NCBI RefSeq assembly: GCF_042675645.1
Contig: NZ_JBHTJH010000025.1
Coordinates: 1-64,000 of the forward strand
Source: Sungkyunkwania multivorans
GTDB taxonomy: Bacteria; Bacteroidota; Bacteroidia; Flavobacteriales; Flavobacteriaceae
Direction: 5' to 3'
Length of the DNA stretch: 64,000 nucleotides
Part shown: positions 49,278 through 58,694 of the stretch, in pieces
Layout of the letters: every line of letters begins with the position of its first letter
How positions within the stretch are numbered: the first letter of the stretch is position 1
Translations under genes and position numbers: made by a program
The notes under the pieces: model-generated
Told to the model about the DNA's origin: nothing
What the model saw: only the letters and a program-made list of their open reading frames with translations
Databases searched by the model: none

Positions 49278-50063
49278 ATGGGTGCTGAGTTTCCAAAAAT
49301 ATCAGTAGTAACCCCGAATTACAATCAGGCCGACTTTATTGGCGAGACCATCAAGTCTGTATTGTCCCAAGACTACCCCAATCTAGAATATATCGTTATC
49401 GATGGAGGTAGTGATGATGGTTCCGTTTCAGAAATTAAAAAGTATGAAGACAGCCTTGCTTATTGGGTAAGCGAAAAGGACAACGGAATGTACGATGCCA
49501 TCAATAAGGGATTCGCCAAAGCTACAGGCGACATCATGTGCTGGATCAATTCAGATGATGTATTATGGGAAGGGGCTTTGCATTATGTGGCAAAGGTGTT
49601 TTCAGAAAATAGGGGTGTGCAATGGCTGCAAGGATACCCTTCGGTAATTGATGAAGCAGGAGCCTTGCTCTATCAAAGAGACCCCGTTGGAAGTAAATTT
49701 CATTTTTTAATTGGAATACACAAAAAAGACTATTCTTTTATTCAACAAGAGTCAACCTTTTGGAGCAGATCGCTTTGGGAACAAGCAGGAGGGCAATTGA
49801 ACACCAACTGTAAGCTGGCAGCCGATTTCGACCTATGGATGCGGTTTTTTGAACACGAAACACTTTATTGCACCCGCAAACAGCTAGCCGCTTTTCGCAA
49901 AAGAGCTGGACAACAATCAGAAAATATGGAGGCCTACCTCAAAGAAGCTGGCCAGTCCATAGCAACATTCAAGGAAAAGCAATCTATATTTGAGCGATTG
50001 AAATGGAACTTTACCGCTGCCAAAAAGAAAAGGCAGTTGGCCAAACGCATTAATTGGTTATAA
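49278..50063 (+). CDS. Family 2 glycosyltransferase (WcaA-like)
   Basis: A 261-residue GT-A enzyme: ISVVTPNYNQADFIGETIKS, YIVIDGGSDDGSVSEIKKYE, WVSEKDNGMYDAINKGFAKA and the DxD-region CWINSDDVLWEGAL. The pattern EKDxGxYDAxNKG is shared with four neighbouring genes and with colanic-acid type transferases, suggesting an expanded paralogous set. Late aromatic block FIQQESTFWSRSLWEQAGG resembles the acceptor-side region. Sugar specificity is unknown. Confidence 0.92.
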   Translation: MGAEFPKISVVTPNYNQADFIGETIKSVLSQDYPNLEYIVIDGGSDDGSVSEIKKYEDSLAYWVSEKDNGMYDAINKGFAKATGDIMCWINSDDVLWEGALHYVAKVFSENRGVQWLQGYPSVIDEAGALLYQRDPVGSKFHFLIGIHKKDYSFIQQESTFWSRSLWEQAGGQLNTNCKLAADFDLWMRFFEHETLYCTRKQLAAFRKRAGQQSENMEAYLKEAGQSIATFKEKQSIFERLKWNFTAAKKKRQLAKRINWL

Positions 50064-50066
50064 GAT

Positions 50067-50888
50067 ATGCCTACGTTTTCTGTCATCATCCCCACCTATA
50101 ATTCCGAAGAGACGATCAGCGCTTCTTTAGATGCTATAGTGTCTCAGACGTTTACAGATGTAGAAGTGTATATTCAAGATGGCCAATCCAAGGATGCTAC
50201 CCTTGCCATTGTTGATAGGTACAAAGAGCGATTAGACCATCTAGTGGTGGTATCAGAGGAAGACCAGGGAATCTATGACGCCATGAATAGAGCGATGGCT
50301 AAAGTCAATGGCGATTGGCTTATCTTTTTAGGCAGTGATGATACGTTTTATGACAACGAAGTACTGGCCAAAACAGCTGCTTTCCTCGAAAAGACCGAAG
50401 CTAAGGTGGTGTATGGAGATGCAAAGATCATCGGCGATACGGGATGGGCAAAGGATGGAGAGCTTTATGCAGGAGAATTCACCCTTGCAAAATTGCTCAA
50501 CCAAAATATCTGCCATCAGGCGATGTTCTACAATACCAATTTTGTGCGACAAGAGATAGGAGACTTCAATATAGCGTATAAAAAGAGTTCGGATTGGGAC
50601 TTCAATCTTAGGTGTTGGGCAAAGGCTCCGTTTGTATATTTGGACCTGGTGATCGCCAACTTTGCTGCTGGCGGTTTTTCTACCAACAGCAACGACAATA
50701 AACTGGTAGAAGATTACCTGGCCAATGTTTTGTCATATTTTGGGGTCGGATTGTTTCATCCTATGGTCAATAGGCCATCGTTCATCTTTTACCCAGAAGT
50801 GATGGCAAGACAGCAAAGAGAGCATCCCTATAGGTATCGTCTAATGCAGCTGAAGCAACGAATAGCAAGAAAATTAGGAAGGAAATAA
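50067..50888 (+). CDS. Family 2 glycosyltransferase (WcaA-like)
   Basis: A 273-residue GT-A enzyme: FSVIIPTYNSEETISASLDA, VEVYIQDGQSKDATLAIVDR, VSEEDQGIYDAMNRAMAKVN and the metal site IFLGSDDTFYDNEVL, then NICHQAMFYNTNFVRQEIGD. It belongs to the same paralogous group as the genes at 49278, 51919 and 57915. The linkage made is unknown. Confidence 0.92.
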   Translation: MPTFSVIIPTYNSEETISASLDAIVSQTFTDVEVYIQDGQSKDATLAIVDRYKERLDHLVVVSEEDQGIYDAMNRAMAKVNGDWLIFLGSDDTFYDNEVLAKTAAFLEKTEAKVVYGDAKIIGDTGWAKDGELYAGEFTLAKLLNQNICHQAMFYNTNFVRQEIGDFNIAYKKSSDWDFNLRCWAKAPFVYLDLVIANFAAGGFSTNSNDNKLVEDYLANVLSYFGVGLFHPMVNRPSFIFYPEVMARQQREHPYRYRLMQLKQRIARKLGRK

Positions 50889-50889
50889 T

Positions 50890-51903
50890 ATGAGTGATAC
50901 AACAAAATTTGCCTTTACCATCTGTTCTAACAATTATCTTGGACAAGCCAATGCATTAAAACGGTCCTTTTTAAAACACAATCCCGATTTTCAATTTACC
51001 ATCGTTTTGGTGGACAAGCTTTCAGAAGAGATCGACTATAGCATCTTTGAGCCTGCTGAGGTCATTCCGGTAGCAACGATCAAGACCATAGATATCGATG
51101 AGCTGGTTTCCAGATATTATATTATCGAACTCAATACATCGATCAAACCAAGCGTCTTTAAGCATATCATCAATGAACATCCGCAGGCAGAGGTAGTATA
51201 TTATTTGGATCCGGATCTTTACTTCTATGATTCGTTGGCCGAGTTGAACGGAATACTAAAACATAAGACCGCCGCACTCACACCACATATCCTTTCTCCC
51301 ATTCAACGCGACGGCAAAAAACCAGACGAGAATATCTTCTTGAATTTTGGGATCTACAACCTTGGTTTTATCGGGGTGAATGCAAAAAGCGAGGAGGCAC
51401 AGCGGATGTTGGATTGGTGGGAAGAAAGGACGATCTACCATGGTTATGACCGTCCTAAAATAGGATACTTCGTCGATCAGCTTTGGATGGCACAAGCACC
51501 GCTATTTTATGAGGATATAGCCATTTTGAAAAGCTATAATTACAATATGGCACCGTGGAACCTTCATGAGCGCCATATCGTGGAAATTAACGGTGATGAC
51601 GTCCTGTTGAATGATGATACGAAACTCGTCTTTTATCATTTTAGCAAGATAGCGGATAACGACATTGACGTTTCTAGGGAATACGATAGGTTTACCCTAA
51701 ACGATTTTCCATTGCTGAAGGAATTATACACAGATTATAAGAAGGTACTGAAGGAAAGTCGCTATTGGGAGATGAAAAGCATTCCGATCGCCTATCCCGT
51801 AAAGATCATCGAAAAAACACCTCAAAACACAAATCCATCGCTGCTGAGGAGGGCCCTAAAGCGACTTAGTAGTATCTTTAGCAAGTGGGGAGACAACGTT
51901 TAA
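50890..51903 (+). CDS. Putative glycosyltransferase, DPD-motif GT-A type
   Basis: A 337-residue protein starting FAFTICSNNYLGQANALKRS, a nucleotide-sugar binding strand like GT8/GT-A enzymes. The motif VVYYLDPDLYFYDSLAELN carries a DxD-like DPD expected to bind metal and donor phosphate. NLGFIGVNAKSEEAQRMLDW and YFVDQLWMAQAPLFYEDIAI resemble the acceptor helix region of GT8-like proteins. It is a less common family of polysaccharide clusters, without a product I can name. It follows its neighbour after one base. Confidence 0.75.
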   Translation: MSDTTKFAFTICSNNYLGQANALKRSFLKHNPDFQFTIVLVDKLSEEIDYSIFEPAEVIPVATIKTIDIDELVSRYYIIELNTSIKPSVFKHIINEHPQAEVVYYLDPDLYFYDSLAELNGILKHKTAALTPHILSPIQRDGKKPDENIFLNFGIYNLGFIGVNAKSEEAQRMLDWWEERTIYHGYDRPKIGYFVDQLWMAQAPLFYEDIAILKSYNYNMAPWNLHERHIVEINGDDVLLNDDTKLVFYHFSKIADNDIDVSREYDRFTLNDFPLLKELYTDYKKVLKESRYWEMKSIPIAYPVKIIEKTPQNTNPSLLRRALKRLSSIFSKWGDNV

Positions 51904-51918
51904 AGCCGAAGCAGCACA

Positions 51919-52770
51919 ATGATATCCGTCATAACAATTAATTACAACAACAGAGTTGGTCTGGCACGCACCATGACAAGCGTATTGGATCAGAAGGTTG
52001 CAGATTATGAGTATATCGTGGTGGATGGAGGTAGCGATGACGGCAGCAAGGAACTTATAGAAAGCCATGCCGACCGACTCGCCGCTTGGGTGAGCGAATC
52101 GGATACTGGCATATACAACGCCATGAATAAAGGTATCGCCCTGTCCAAAGGTGGTTACCTTCTGTTTTTAAACAGTGGGGATGCGTTGGCAGATGAAAAC
52201 ATACTCGCTAACATTGAACAAGAATTGGTAGACAAGGATATCTATTACGGAGACCTCCTTCTAGATTTTGATGATCAAAAAGAAGTGGATATCTACCCAA
52301 ACAGATTAACCTTTAGTTTTTTATACAACAAATCGCTGCCACATCCGGCATCTTTTATCAAAAGAGACCTTTTCGATCGGGTCTTTTACTATAATGAAAA
52401 GCGGCGGCTGGTGTCCGATTGGGAGTTTTTTATGTGCGCTATTTGTAAACATCATGCAACCTATAAGCATCTGGGCGTCACCATTTCAGAATTTGATCCC
52501 AGCGGCCTGTCCAGTTCTCCGGAAAACAACAAACTGATGGCAACGGAGCGATTGTCGGTAATGAAAGACCATTTTTCTGCTTTCATCGATGATATCAACG
52601 AACTCAACGCATCTAGAGCACTACTTCACACCAATCGATTCAAAATCTTGGCAGCTTTAGAGGATTCGAAGGTTGCGAGGAAGATCAATTCTTTTGTTCT
52701 AAGGATCCTGCTCAAGCTTTTTAAGAACAAAACGGTCCAACAGCTCAACAAACAAGATCATTCTCAATGA
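51919..52770 (+). CDS. Family 2 glycosyltransferase (WcaA-like)
   Basis: A 283-residue GT-A enzyme: ISVITINYNNRVGLARTMTS, YIVVDGGSDDGSKELIESHA, WVSESDTGIYNAMNKGIALS and the donor site LFLNSGDALADENIL. The block WVSESDTGIYNAMNKGI is identical in the gene at 57915, and both have FLNSGD and LPHP/LPHQ segments. The two are probably recent paralogues that make related linkages. Its stop overlaps the next gene by four bases. Confidence 0.92.
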   Translation: MISVITINYNNRVGLARTMTSVLDQKVADYEYIVVDGGSDDGSKELIESHADRLAAWVSESDTGIYNAMNKGIALSKGGYLLFLNSGDALADENILANIEQELVDKDIYYGDLLLDFDDQKEVDIYPNRLTFSFLYNKSLPHPASFIKRDLFDRVFYYNEKRRLVSDWEFFMCAICKHHATYKHLGVTISEFDPSGLSSSPENNKLMATERLSVMKDHFSAFIDDINELNASRALLHTNRFKILAALEDSKVARKINSFVLRILLKLFKNKTVQQLNKQDHSQ

Positions 52771-53516
52771 TTCCCAAGAAATTACACTACTGTTGGTTTG
52801 GCGGCAAGGAAAAGCCAGAAACCTTGGTCCGTTGCTTAAAAAGTTGGCAGCTATATTGTCCCGATTATCAGATCACCGAATGGAATGAGACCAACACCAA
52901 AAGCTTTTCAAATCGATTTTATAAGAATGCCCTGCGTAAAAGAAAGTACGCCTTCGTCGCAGATTATGTTAGGGCCAAGGTACTTTTTGAAGAAGGAGGT
53001 GTCTATTTGGATACCGATATGCTATTGGTCAGATCCGTCGATGACCTTTTGAAATATGATTTCTTTATCGGGGAAGAGGTATCAGGCCGAATCGCTTTTG
53101 GTCTTTTTGGAGCGCGGCCAAAACATCGTTTTCTAGAGAAAATGCTCGCTTTTTACAATAGCAACTACTTCGACAACTTTTCGCGTCCGGTGATCACGCA
53201 CAAGTTCAGCCCGTTGATCAATAAAGATACCATCAGCACTAACGAGGTCATCTTAGCGCCACCTTATTTCTATCCTTTGCCCTATGAGCAAAAAGAGGCA
53301 GATCATCACTCTTTTTTGAAACCGGAAAGCTATGCGGTTCACCTATGGGACCACTCCTGGGGAGAAGAAATGAATACTACGGCATGGAGTTGGATCAAAA
53401 AATTGAGCGAGGTGACGGTCGATTTTCTTTTCTACGGATATCCATATTCTTATTTTAAACGCTATTTTAGGGGTTTTTCTAGGCAATTATATTACGCCTT
53501 GAAAAAGAAGCCCTAA
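52767..53516 (+). CDS. GT32-type glycosyltransferase (capsular polysaccharide synthesis)
   Basis: A 249-residue enzyme: MIPKKLHYCWFGGKEKPETL and the characteristic block FVADYVRAKVLFEEGGVYLD, with the DxD motif LDTDMLLV. This is the Gly_transf_sug/GT32 pattern of alpha-mannosyl-, galactosyl- and related transferases. Late motif AVHLWDHSWGEE carries a conserved His and Trp. Probably adds a branch or backbone sugar in the cytoplasm. The donor is unknown. Confidence 0.9.
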   Translation: MIPKKLHYCWFGGKEKPETLVRCLKSWQLYCPDYQITEWNETNTKSFSNRFYKNALRKRKYAFVADYVRAKVLFEEGGVYLDTDMLLVRSVDDLLKYDFFIGEEVSGRIAFGLFGARPKHRFLEKMLAFYNSNYFDNFSRPVITHKFSPLINKDTISTNEVILAPPYFYPLPYEQKEADHHSFLKPESYAVHLWDHSWGEEMNTTAWSWIKKLSEVTVDFLFYGYPYSYFKRYFRGFSRQLYYALKKKP

Positions 53517-53517
53517 C

Positions 53518-54768
53518 ATGTCAACACTAAAAGTACTTCATATTACCACATCCTCAAAGGGTGGCGCGGGAATCGCCGCATTGAGATTGCATGAGGCATT
53601 GCGCAGTCAAGGAATTTCTTCCGCATTTCTAGCTACCGACCTTACCATAGGATTTGATGGGAAACAACAGGAGGATACATTTTTCAAGTATCAACGCCCC
53701 AATTTGCTGAAGAGGATCGCGAATAAGGTTCGAAGGGCAATACGCCTCACCCATGCTGAAATTGCCCAAAAGGAGATCGATTCGGTAAAAGCAAAGTTAC
53801 AATACGAGACGCTTTCATTACCCTACAGCAAACATCAGCTGCACCTGCATCCTTTGGTACAAGCAGCCGATATCGTTAATTTGCACTGGACAGGCATCAT
53901 TCTGGACTATGAACATTTCTTTGGCCACTGCCAGAAACCTATCGTTTGGACACTTCATGATATGAACCCTTTTCAAGGAATATTTCACTACAAGGACGAT
54001 GAGATACGAAATGCTGAATACATCGGACAATTAGATGAAGCGGTAAAGACCTTCAAAAGGCAGATCATGAAAAACGTGGAGGTTGGGGCCATTGTTGCGC
54101 CCTCCAAGTGGATGTTGTCCGAGGCTAACAAGAGCGGCTTTTTCGATCATTTTGAAAAGATACATATCCCAAACTCGGTGGACCTGACGCTTTTCAAGAT
54201 GCAGGATAAGCGCGTGTTGCGGGAACAATACGGCATCGACGAAAATGATCTCGTGATTCTCTTTATATCAGGTAGCCTAGACAATGCTAGGAAAGGACTG
54301 GATCTGCTTATGGCGGCCTTGCCGATGCTCGAGGAAACGGGCATCAACCTTCTTACGATCGGAAAGGGGCCTGTAAACGTTCCTGAAAGTTTAAAAGTCA
54401 TACCTTTGGGAGCAATTAAGGAAGCATCCAAAATGGCAGAGTGCTACGCCTTGGCAGACGCCTTTGTTTTGCCTAGTCGCGAGGATAACCTTCCTAATGT
54501 GATGTTGGAGTCCTTTGCGTGTGGCGTGCCTGTGATAAGCTTCTTCACTGGCGGGATGAAAGAACATATTGTAGAAGGAAAAACAGGTAGCTTTGCCAAA
54601 AGTATGGATGCTGCTGCACTTGCAAATACGATCGACCGTTTTAATGAACAAAGAGCGTCATTCATTGCAGCCGATATTCGGGCCTATGCGGAACAGAATT
54701 TTAATGCAGCACGACAGGCGATGGCCTATATCGAACTTTATGATATTTTAGAAAAAAAGAATGTATAA
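53518..54768 (+). CDS. Family 4 glycosyltransferase
   Basis: A GT-B fold retaining enzyme of 416 residues. N-terminal domain starts VLHITTSSKGGAGIAALRLH and has WTLHDMNPFQGIFHYKDDE. The donor-binding domain has VILFISGSLDNARKGLDLLM, and the EX7E motif is in PSREDNLPNVMLESFACGVP. It resembles the flavobacterial GT4 enzymes seen beside gmd/fcl. It is followed by gmd after 22 bases. Confidence 0.92.
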   Translation: MSTLKVLHITTSSKGGAGIAALRLHEALRSQGISSAFLATDLTIGFDGKQQEDTFFKYQRPNLLKRIANKVRRAIRLTHAEIAQKEIDSVKAKLQYETLSLPYSKHQLHLHPLVQAADIVNLHWTGIILDYEHFFGHCQKPIVWTLHDMNPFQGIFHYKDDEIRNAEYIGQLDEAVKTFKRQIMKNVEVGAIVAPSKWMLSEANKSGFFDHFEKIHIPNSVDLTLFKMQDKRVLREQYGIDENDLVILFISGSLDNARKGLDLLMAALPMLEETGINLLTIGKGPVNVPESLKVIPLGAIKEASKMAECYALADAFVLPSREDNLPNVMLESFACGVPVISFFTGGMKEHIVEGKTGSFAKSMDAAALANTIDRFNEQRASFIAADIRAYAEQNFNAARQAMAYIELYDILEKKNV

Positions 54769-54790
54769 TTGTGTTTTATAGAATTAAACA

Positions 54791-55909
54791 ATGAGTCAGA
54801 AGGTAGCTTTTATTACTGGTGTAACAGGGCAAGATGGAGCATATTTAAGTGAATTTTTATTGAAGAAAGGCTATTTGGTCCATGGGCTGAAGCGAAGGTC
54901 ATCCTTATTCAATACCGACAGGATCGATCATTTGTATCAAGATCCGCATGTGGAGAACCGTAATTTTATTCTTCACTATGGCGACATGACCGATAGCACC
55001 AACCTTATAAGGTTGATCAAACAGATACAGCCCGATGAGATCTATAACTTGGCAGCTATGAGTCATGTTCATGTATCTTTCGATATGCCCGAATATACGG
55101 CAAATACAGATGCCTTGGGAGCATTGCGCATTCTAGATGCCGTACGTCTTTTAGGTTTAGAAAAAAAGACAAAGGTCTATCAGGCGTCTACCTCAGAGCT
55201 CTATGGAAAGGTGCAAGAGGTCCCTCAAACCGAAACCACACCTTTTTATCCTAGAAGCCCTTACGGGGTGGCAAAAATGTATGCCTATTGGATCACGATC
55301 AACTATCGAGAGGCATATGATATATTCGCTTCCAATGGCATCCTATTTAATCATGAATCTCCAATTCGTGGAGAAACCTTCGTAACCAGAAAGATCACTA
55401 GGGCAGTGTCGCGTATCGCACTTGGACTTCAAGACAAGTTTTATATTGGAAATTTGGACGCACAGAGAGATTGGGGCCATGCCAAAGACTATGTGCGAAT
55501 GATGTGGATGATCTTACAGGCCGACCAAGCCGAAGATTGGGTGATTGCCACCGGAAAGACCACATCGGTAAGAGACTTTATAAAGATGGCCTTTAGTGAA
55601 ATTGGCGTGGAACTAGAATTCAAAGGCAGTGGAGTAGATGAAAGAGCCATCGTAAAACAATGCCATGACGAGCGATTTCAATTAGAGGAAGGAAAAGAGG
55701 TCTTACAGGTCGACCCAAAATACTTCAGACCTACGGAAGTAGATCTTTTAATTGGCGATGCCACGAAAGCAAAAGAGAAGCTGGGATGGGTGCCGGAATA
55801 TGAGTTGTCAGAATTGGTAAGTGACATGATGGAAAGCGACCTGAAACTGATGAAAAAAGAGCAATATTTGAAAAAAGGAGGATTCGATACCCTAAATTAC
55901 TTTGAATAG
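54791..55909 (+). CDS. gmd: GDP-mannose 4,6-dehydratase
   Basis: Makes GDP-4-keto-6-deoxy-D-mannose from GDP-D-mannose, the first step to GDP-L-fucose, GDP-rhamnose or GDP-perosamine. It has 372 residues, the usual length. NADP-binding motif AFITGVTGQDGAYLSEFLLK, then GLKRRSSLFNTDRIDHLYQD, catalytic Thr/Glu in YQASTSELYGKVQEVPQTE, catalytic Tyr and Lys in YPRSPYGVAKMYAYWIT, and NHESPIRGETFVTRKIT, GNLDAQRDWGHAKDYVRMMW. It lies three bases before fcl, its normal partner. Confidence 0.97.
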   Translation: MSQKVAFITGVTGQDGAYLSEFLLKKGYLVHGLKRRSSLFNTDRIDHLYQDPHVENRNFILHYGDMTDSTNLIRLIKQIQPDEIYNLAAMSHVHVSFDMPEYTANTDALGALRILDAVRLLGLEKKTKVYQASTSELYGKVQEVPQTETTPFYPRSPYGVAKMYAYWITINYREAYDIFASNGILFNHESPIRGETFVTRKITRAVSRIALGLQDKFYIGNLDAQRDWGHAKDYVRMMWMILQADQAEDWVIATGKTTSVRDFIKMAFSEIGVELEFKGSGVDERAIVKQCHDERFQLEEGKEVLQVDPKYFRPTEVDLLIGDATKAKEKLGWVPEYELSELVSDMMESDLKLMKKEQYLKKGGFDTLNYFE

Positions 55910-55912
55910 TTC

Positions 55913-56995
55913 ATGGACAAAAATGCTAAGATATATGTTGCTGGACACCGCGGCCTCGTAGGAAGTGCCATTTTAAAGGGGCTCAAAGAAAAGGGATACG
56001 ATAACATCGTGCTCAGGACCCATAAAGAACTCGACCTGACCGACCCCGCGAAGGTGACAGCTTTTTTTGAGGAAGAGAAACCTGCCTATGTATTTCTGGC
56101 AGCGGCAAAAGTAGGTGGTATCGTTGCCAACAATACCTATCGGGCCGATTTTATCTATCAGAATCTAATGATTCAAAACAATGTCATCCATCAGAGCTAT
56201 CGGTCGGGCGTACAGAAATTGTTGTTCTTGGGAAGTACCTGTATCTATCCTAAAAATGCGCCACAACCGCTAAAAGAGAAATATCTGCTCACAGACACCT
56301 TAGAATATACCAATGAGCCTTACGCCATAGCAAAGATCGCTGGCATTAAGATGTGCGAAAGCTATAACATACAATACGGCACCAACTTTATGTCGGTGAT
56401 GCCAACAAACTTGTATGGCCCTAACGATAATTTCGATCTGGAGAAGTCGCATGTGCTACCCGCGCTGATACGAAAAATGACGTTGGCAAAAGCCTTGGAA
56501 AACAACGACTGGGAACTCATTAGAAAAGATCTCGACAAACTTCCAATAGGGAAGATCAGCGGCAGCAATAGCGAGGCCGAAATATTGAATATCTTAAAGT
56601 CTTTTGGTATTTCAAAAACGAACACCAAGGTACAAGTGGAAGTTTGGGGTACCGGGAAGCCTCGCAGAGAATTTCTATGGTCCGAGGACATGGCCGATGC
56701 CTGTATCTTTATCATGGAACGATTGAATTTTGACGATGTGAAACCTTCTTCCACAGAGATTCGTAATACACATATCAATATTGGAACGGGTAAGGACATA
56801 ACGATCCAAGAATTGGCTATGCTTATTAAAAACATAGTAGGTTTTCAAGGGGAGATTTATTTCGATAGGTCAAAACCCGATGGAACCATGCGCAAATTGG
56901 TAGATGTCACCAAACTTACCTCTTTGGGCTGGCAAGCTCAAGTAGCACTCGAGGAAGGGATCAGAAAGATATATTCATGGTACTTAGGACACTAG
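55913..56995 (+). CDS. fcl: GDP-L-fucose synthase
   Basis: The epimerase/reductase that turns GDP-4-keto-6-deoxymannose into GDP-L-fucose. NADP-binding motif YVAGHRGLVGSAILKGLKEK. Catalytic Ser and Tyr/Lys in FLGSTCIYPKNAPQPLKEKY and NEPYAIAKIAGIKMCESYN, plus MPTNLYGPNDNFDLEKSHVL. It has 360 residues, about 40 longer than E. coli Fcl. The extra sequence at about 205-250 (IRKDLDKLPIGKISGSNSEA and on) lies before the VEVWGTGKPRREFLWSEDMA block. This longer form is, to my knowledge, common in Bacteroidetes. It supplies fucose to the locus. Confidence 0.96.
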   Translation: MDKNAKIYVAGHRGLVGSAILKGLKEKGYDNIVLRTHKELDLTDPAKVTAFFEEEKPAYVFLAAAKVGGIVANNTYRADFIYQNLMIQNNVIHQSYRSGVQKLLFLGSTCIYPKNAPQPLKEKYLLTDTLEYTNEPYAIAKIAGIKMCESYNIQYGTNFMSVMPTNLYGPNDNFDLEKSHVLPALIRKMTLAKALENNDWELIRKDLDKLPIGKISGSNSEAEILNILKSFGISKTNTKVQVEVWGTGKPRREFLWSEDMADACIFIMERLNFDDVKPSSTEIRNTHINIGTGKDITIQELAMLIKNIVGFQGEIYFDRSKPDGTMRKLVDVTKLTSLGWQAQVALEEGIRKIYSWYLGH

Positions 56996-56999
56996 CCTT

Positions 57000-57908
57000 A
57001 TGAAACTCTTTAAGTCCATAATTCGAAAATTACCCTATGCTAGAGGCCTTTATGCAGAGGTCCAAAATTTCAAGAAGAATTCGTGCTATCCTGCAGGACA
57101 TTATTACTCGCCCATTGTTTCGGTAGACGAGATCAAGCGAAGAGAGAAAGATATATGGAAGGGAGCGGCCATCGATGGGATTGCCGGTATCGACCTCAAT
57201 ACCGATAGACAACGGTCATTGGCGATAGATCTATCCAAATATTATGAGGAGATGCCCTTTGAAGAGAACCCTGTCGAAGGACTTCGATACAAGTTCGACA
57301 ACAATATGTACCGCCATACCGATGGCATCTTGCTCTATGGAATGCTAAGGCACCTGGCGCCAAAAAGGATCATAGAAGTGGGCTCGGGACACTCTTCAGC
57401 GCTGATGTTGGATGTTAATCAAAGATTTTTCAACAACGAGATCGATCTTACATTTATTGAACCGTACCCAGAACGCTTGTTCAGCACCATCACCGATACC
57501 GATAAGGTGAGTACCACTATTTTTGAACGAGATCTTCAGGAAATGGAGGTGTCCTATTTCAAAAACTTGGGGAAAGGCGATATACTTTTCATCGATAGCA
57601 CCCATATAGCCAAGTGTGGTAGCGATGTCAACTATATTCTTTTTGAGATCTTACCTGCCTTACATCCAGGTGTTTTTATACACTTCCACGACATATTTTA
57701 CCCTTTCGAGTATCCAAAGGGATGGGTATACGGAGGCAGGAACTGGAATGAGAACTACATCCTCAGGGCATTCTTAATGAATAATGAAAATTATAAGATC
57801 CAACTCTTTTCAGACTATTTGCACAAGCATCATTCAGACGTCTTTGAAAAAATGCCTTTAGCATATAAAGACTTCGGAGGAGATATATGGTTAGAAAAAA
57901 TAAAATAA
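57000..57908 (+). CDS. Class I SAM-dependent methyltransferase (polysaccharide-cluster type)
   Basis: A 302-residue protein. SAM site KRIIEVGSGHSSALMLDVNQ, acidic LTFIEPYPERL, and the metal-binding-like strands DILFIDSTHIAKCGSDVNYI and GVFIHFHDIFYPFEYPKGWV. This is the Methyltransf_24-like architecture often found in exopolysaccharide loci. The first 100 residues are a separate helical part with an unusual NMYRHTDGILLYGMLRHLAP block. It probably O-methylates a sugar of the chain. It follows fcl after four bases. Confidence 0.82.
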   Translation: MKLFKSIIRKLPYARGLYAEVQNFKKNSCYPAGHYYSPIVSVDEIKRREKDIWKGAAIDGIAGIDLNTDRQRSLAIDLSKYYEEMPFEENPVEGLRYKFDNNMYRHTDGILLYGMLRHLAPKRIIEVGSGHSSALMLDVNQRFFNNEIDLTFIEPYPERLFSTITDTDKVSTTIFERDLQEMEVSYFKNLGKGDILFIDSTHIAKCGSDVNYILFEILPALHPGVFIHFHDIFYPFEYPKGWVYGGRNWNENYILRAFLMNNENYKIQLFSDYLHKHHSDVFEKMPLAYKDFGGDIWLEKIK

Positions 57909-57914
57909 CCATCA

Positions 57915-58694
57915 ATGACTCAACCATTGCTTTCCATAATCACTATCAACTTCAATCATGCAAAAGGACTGCAACGAACCATCAATTCGGTGACGTCCCA
58001 GACATTCGAAGATCTTGAATACCTAATCATAGATGGCGCATCTAAGGACGAAAGTACAGCTGTTATCGAAAAGAATGCCGATAAGATCGATCATTGGGTC
58101 AGTGAGTCAGACACCGGAATCTACAATGCCATGAACAAGGGCATTAAGGCGGCAAAAGGACAATATCTCTTATTTTTAAATAGTGGAGATGTACTAAGTG
58201 GTCGCACGGCGCTGGCAGATTTTATCGGACACCATGACTTTAAAGGAGATATTATTTACGGTGATTATAAATTTGAAGAAGGTGAAAAAGTGTATCCAGA
58301 TACATTGACGCCGATCTTCTTTATGAGATCGTCCTTACCACATCAGAGTACCTTGTTTAAAAGCACGGTGTTTGATGAGATGGGACTGTATGATGAAAGT
58401 TATCAGATTTCCGCTGATAGGGCGTTTTATGCCAAATGCTTCGCGAGTGGCAATGTGCAGTTCACACATCTCAGCTACCCATTGGCAGTGTTCGATCTTA
58501 GTGGGATGAGCAATGACCCCAAACACCTTCAAAAGAAATTGGAGGAGGATGAACGGCTTTTGCGTGCAGCTTTCGGAGAAAGATACGATGGATATATGGC
58601 TCAATTGCAGGAACAAAGAGCGATGAGTGAAGCCAAATACAAAGGTCTTATGGGGATTTTTAGACGAATCAATAGGAAGTTTCGAAAACGATGA
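57915..58694 (+). CDS. Family 2 glycosyltransferase (WcaA-like)
   Basis: A 259-residue GT-A enzyme: LSIITINFNHAKGLQRTINS, YLIIDGASKDESTAVIEKNA, WVSESDTGIYNAMNKGIKAA and the donor site LFLNSGDVLSGRTAL. It is the closest paralogue in the window of the gene at 51919. The position right after gmd/fcl makes a fucosyltransferase possible, but no motif proves it. Its stop overlaps the next gene by four bases. Confidence 0.92.
   Translation: MTQPLLSIITINFNHAKGLQRTINSVTSQTFEDLEYLIIDGASKDESTAVIEKNADKIDHWVSESDTGIYNAMNKGIKAAKGQYLLFLNSGDVLSGRTALADFIGHHDFKGDIIYGDYKFEEGEKVYPDTLTPIFFMRSSLPHQSTLFKSTVFDEMGLYDESYQISADRAFYAKCFASGNVQFTHLSYPLAVFDLSGMSNDPKHLQKKLEEDERLLRAAFGERYDGYMAQLQEQRAMSEAKYKGLMGIFRRINRKFRKR

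Noticed and set aside
43553..56995. Assignment of the DegT enzyme as a GDP-perosamine synthase
   Set aside because: Its N-terminal pattern is closer to dTDP-sugar aminotransferases and no residue decides the nucleotide, so only the family is given.
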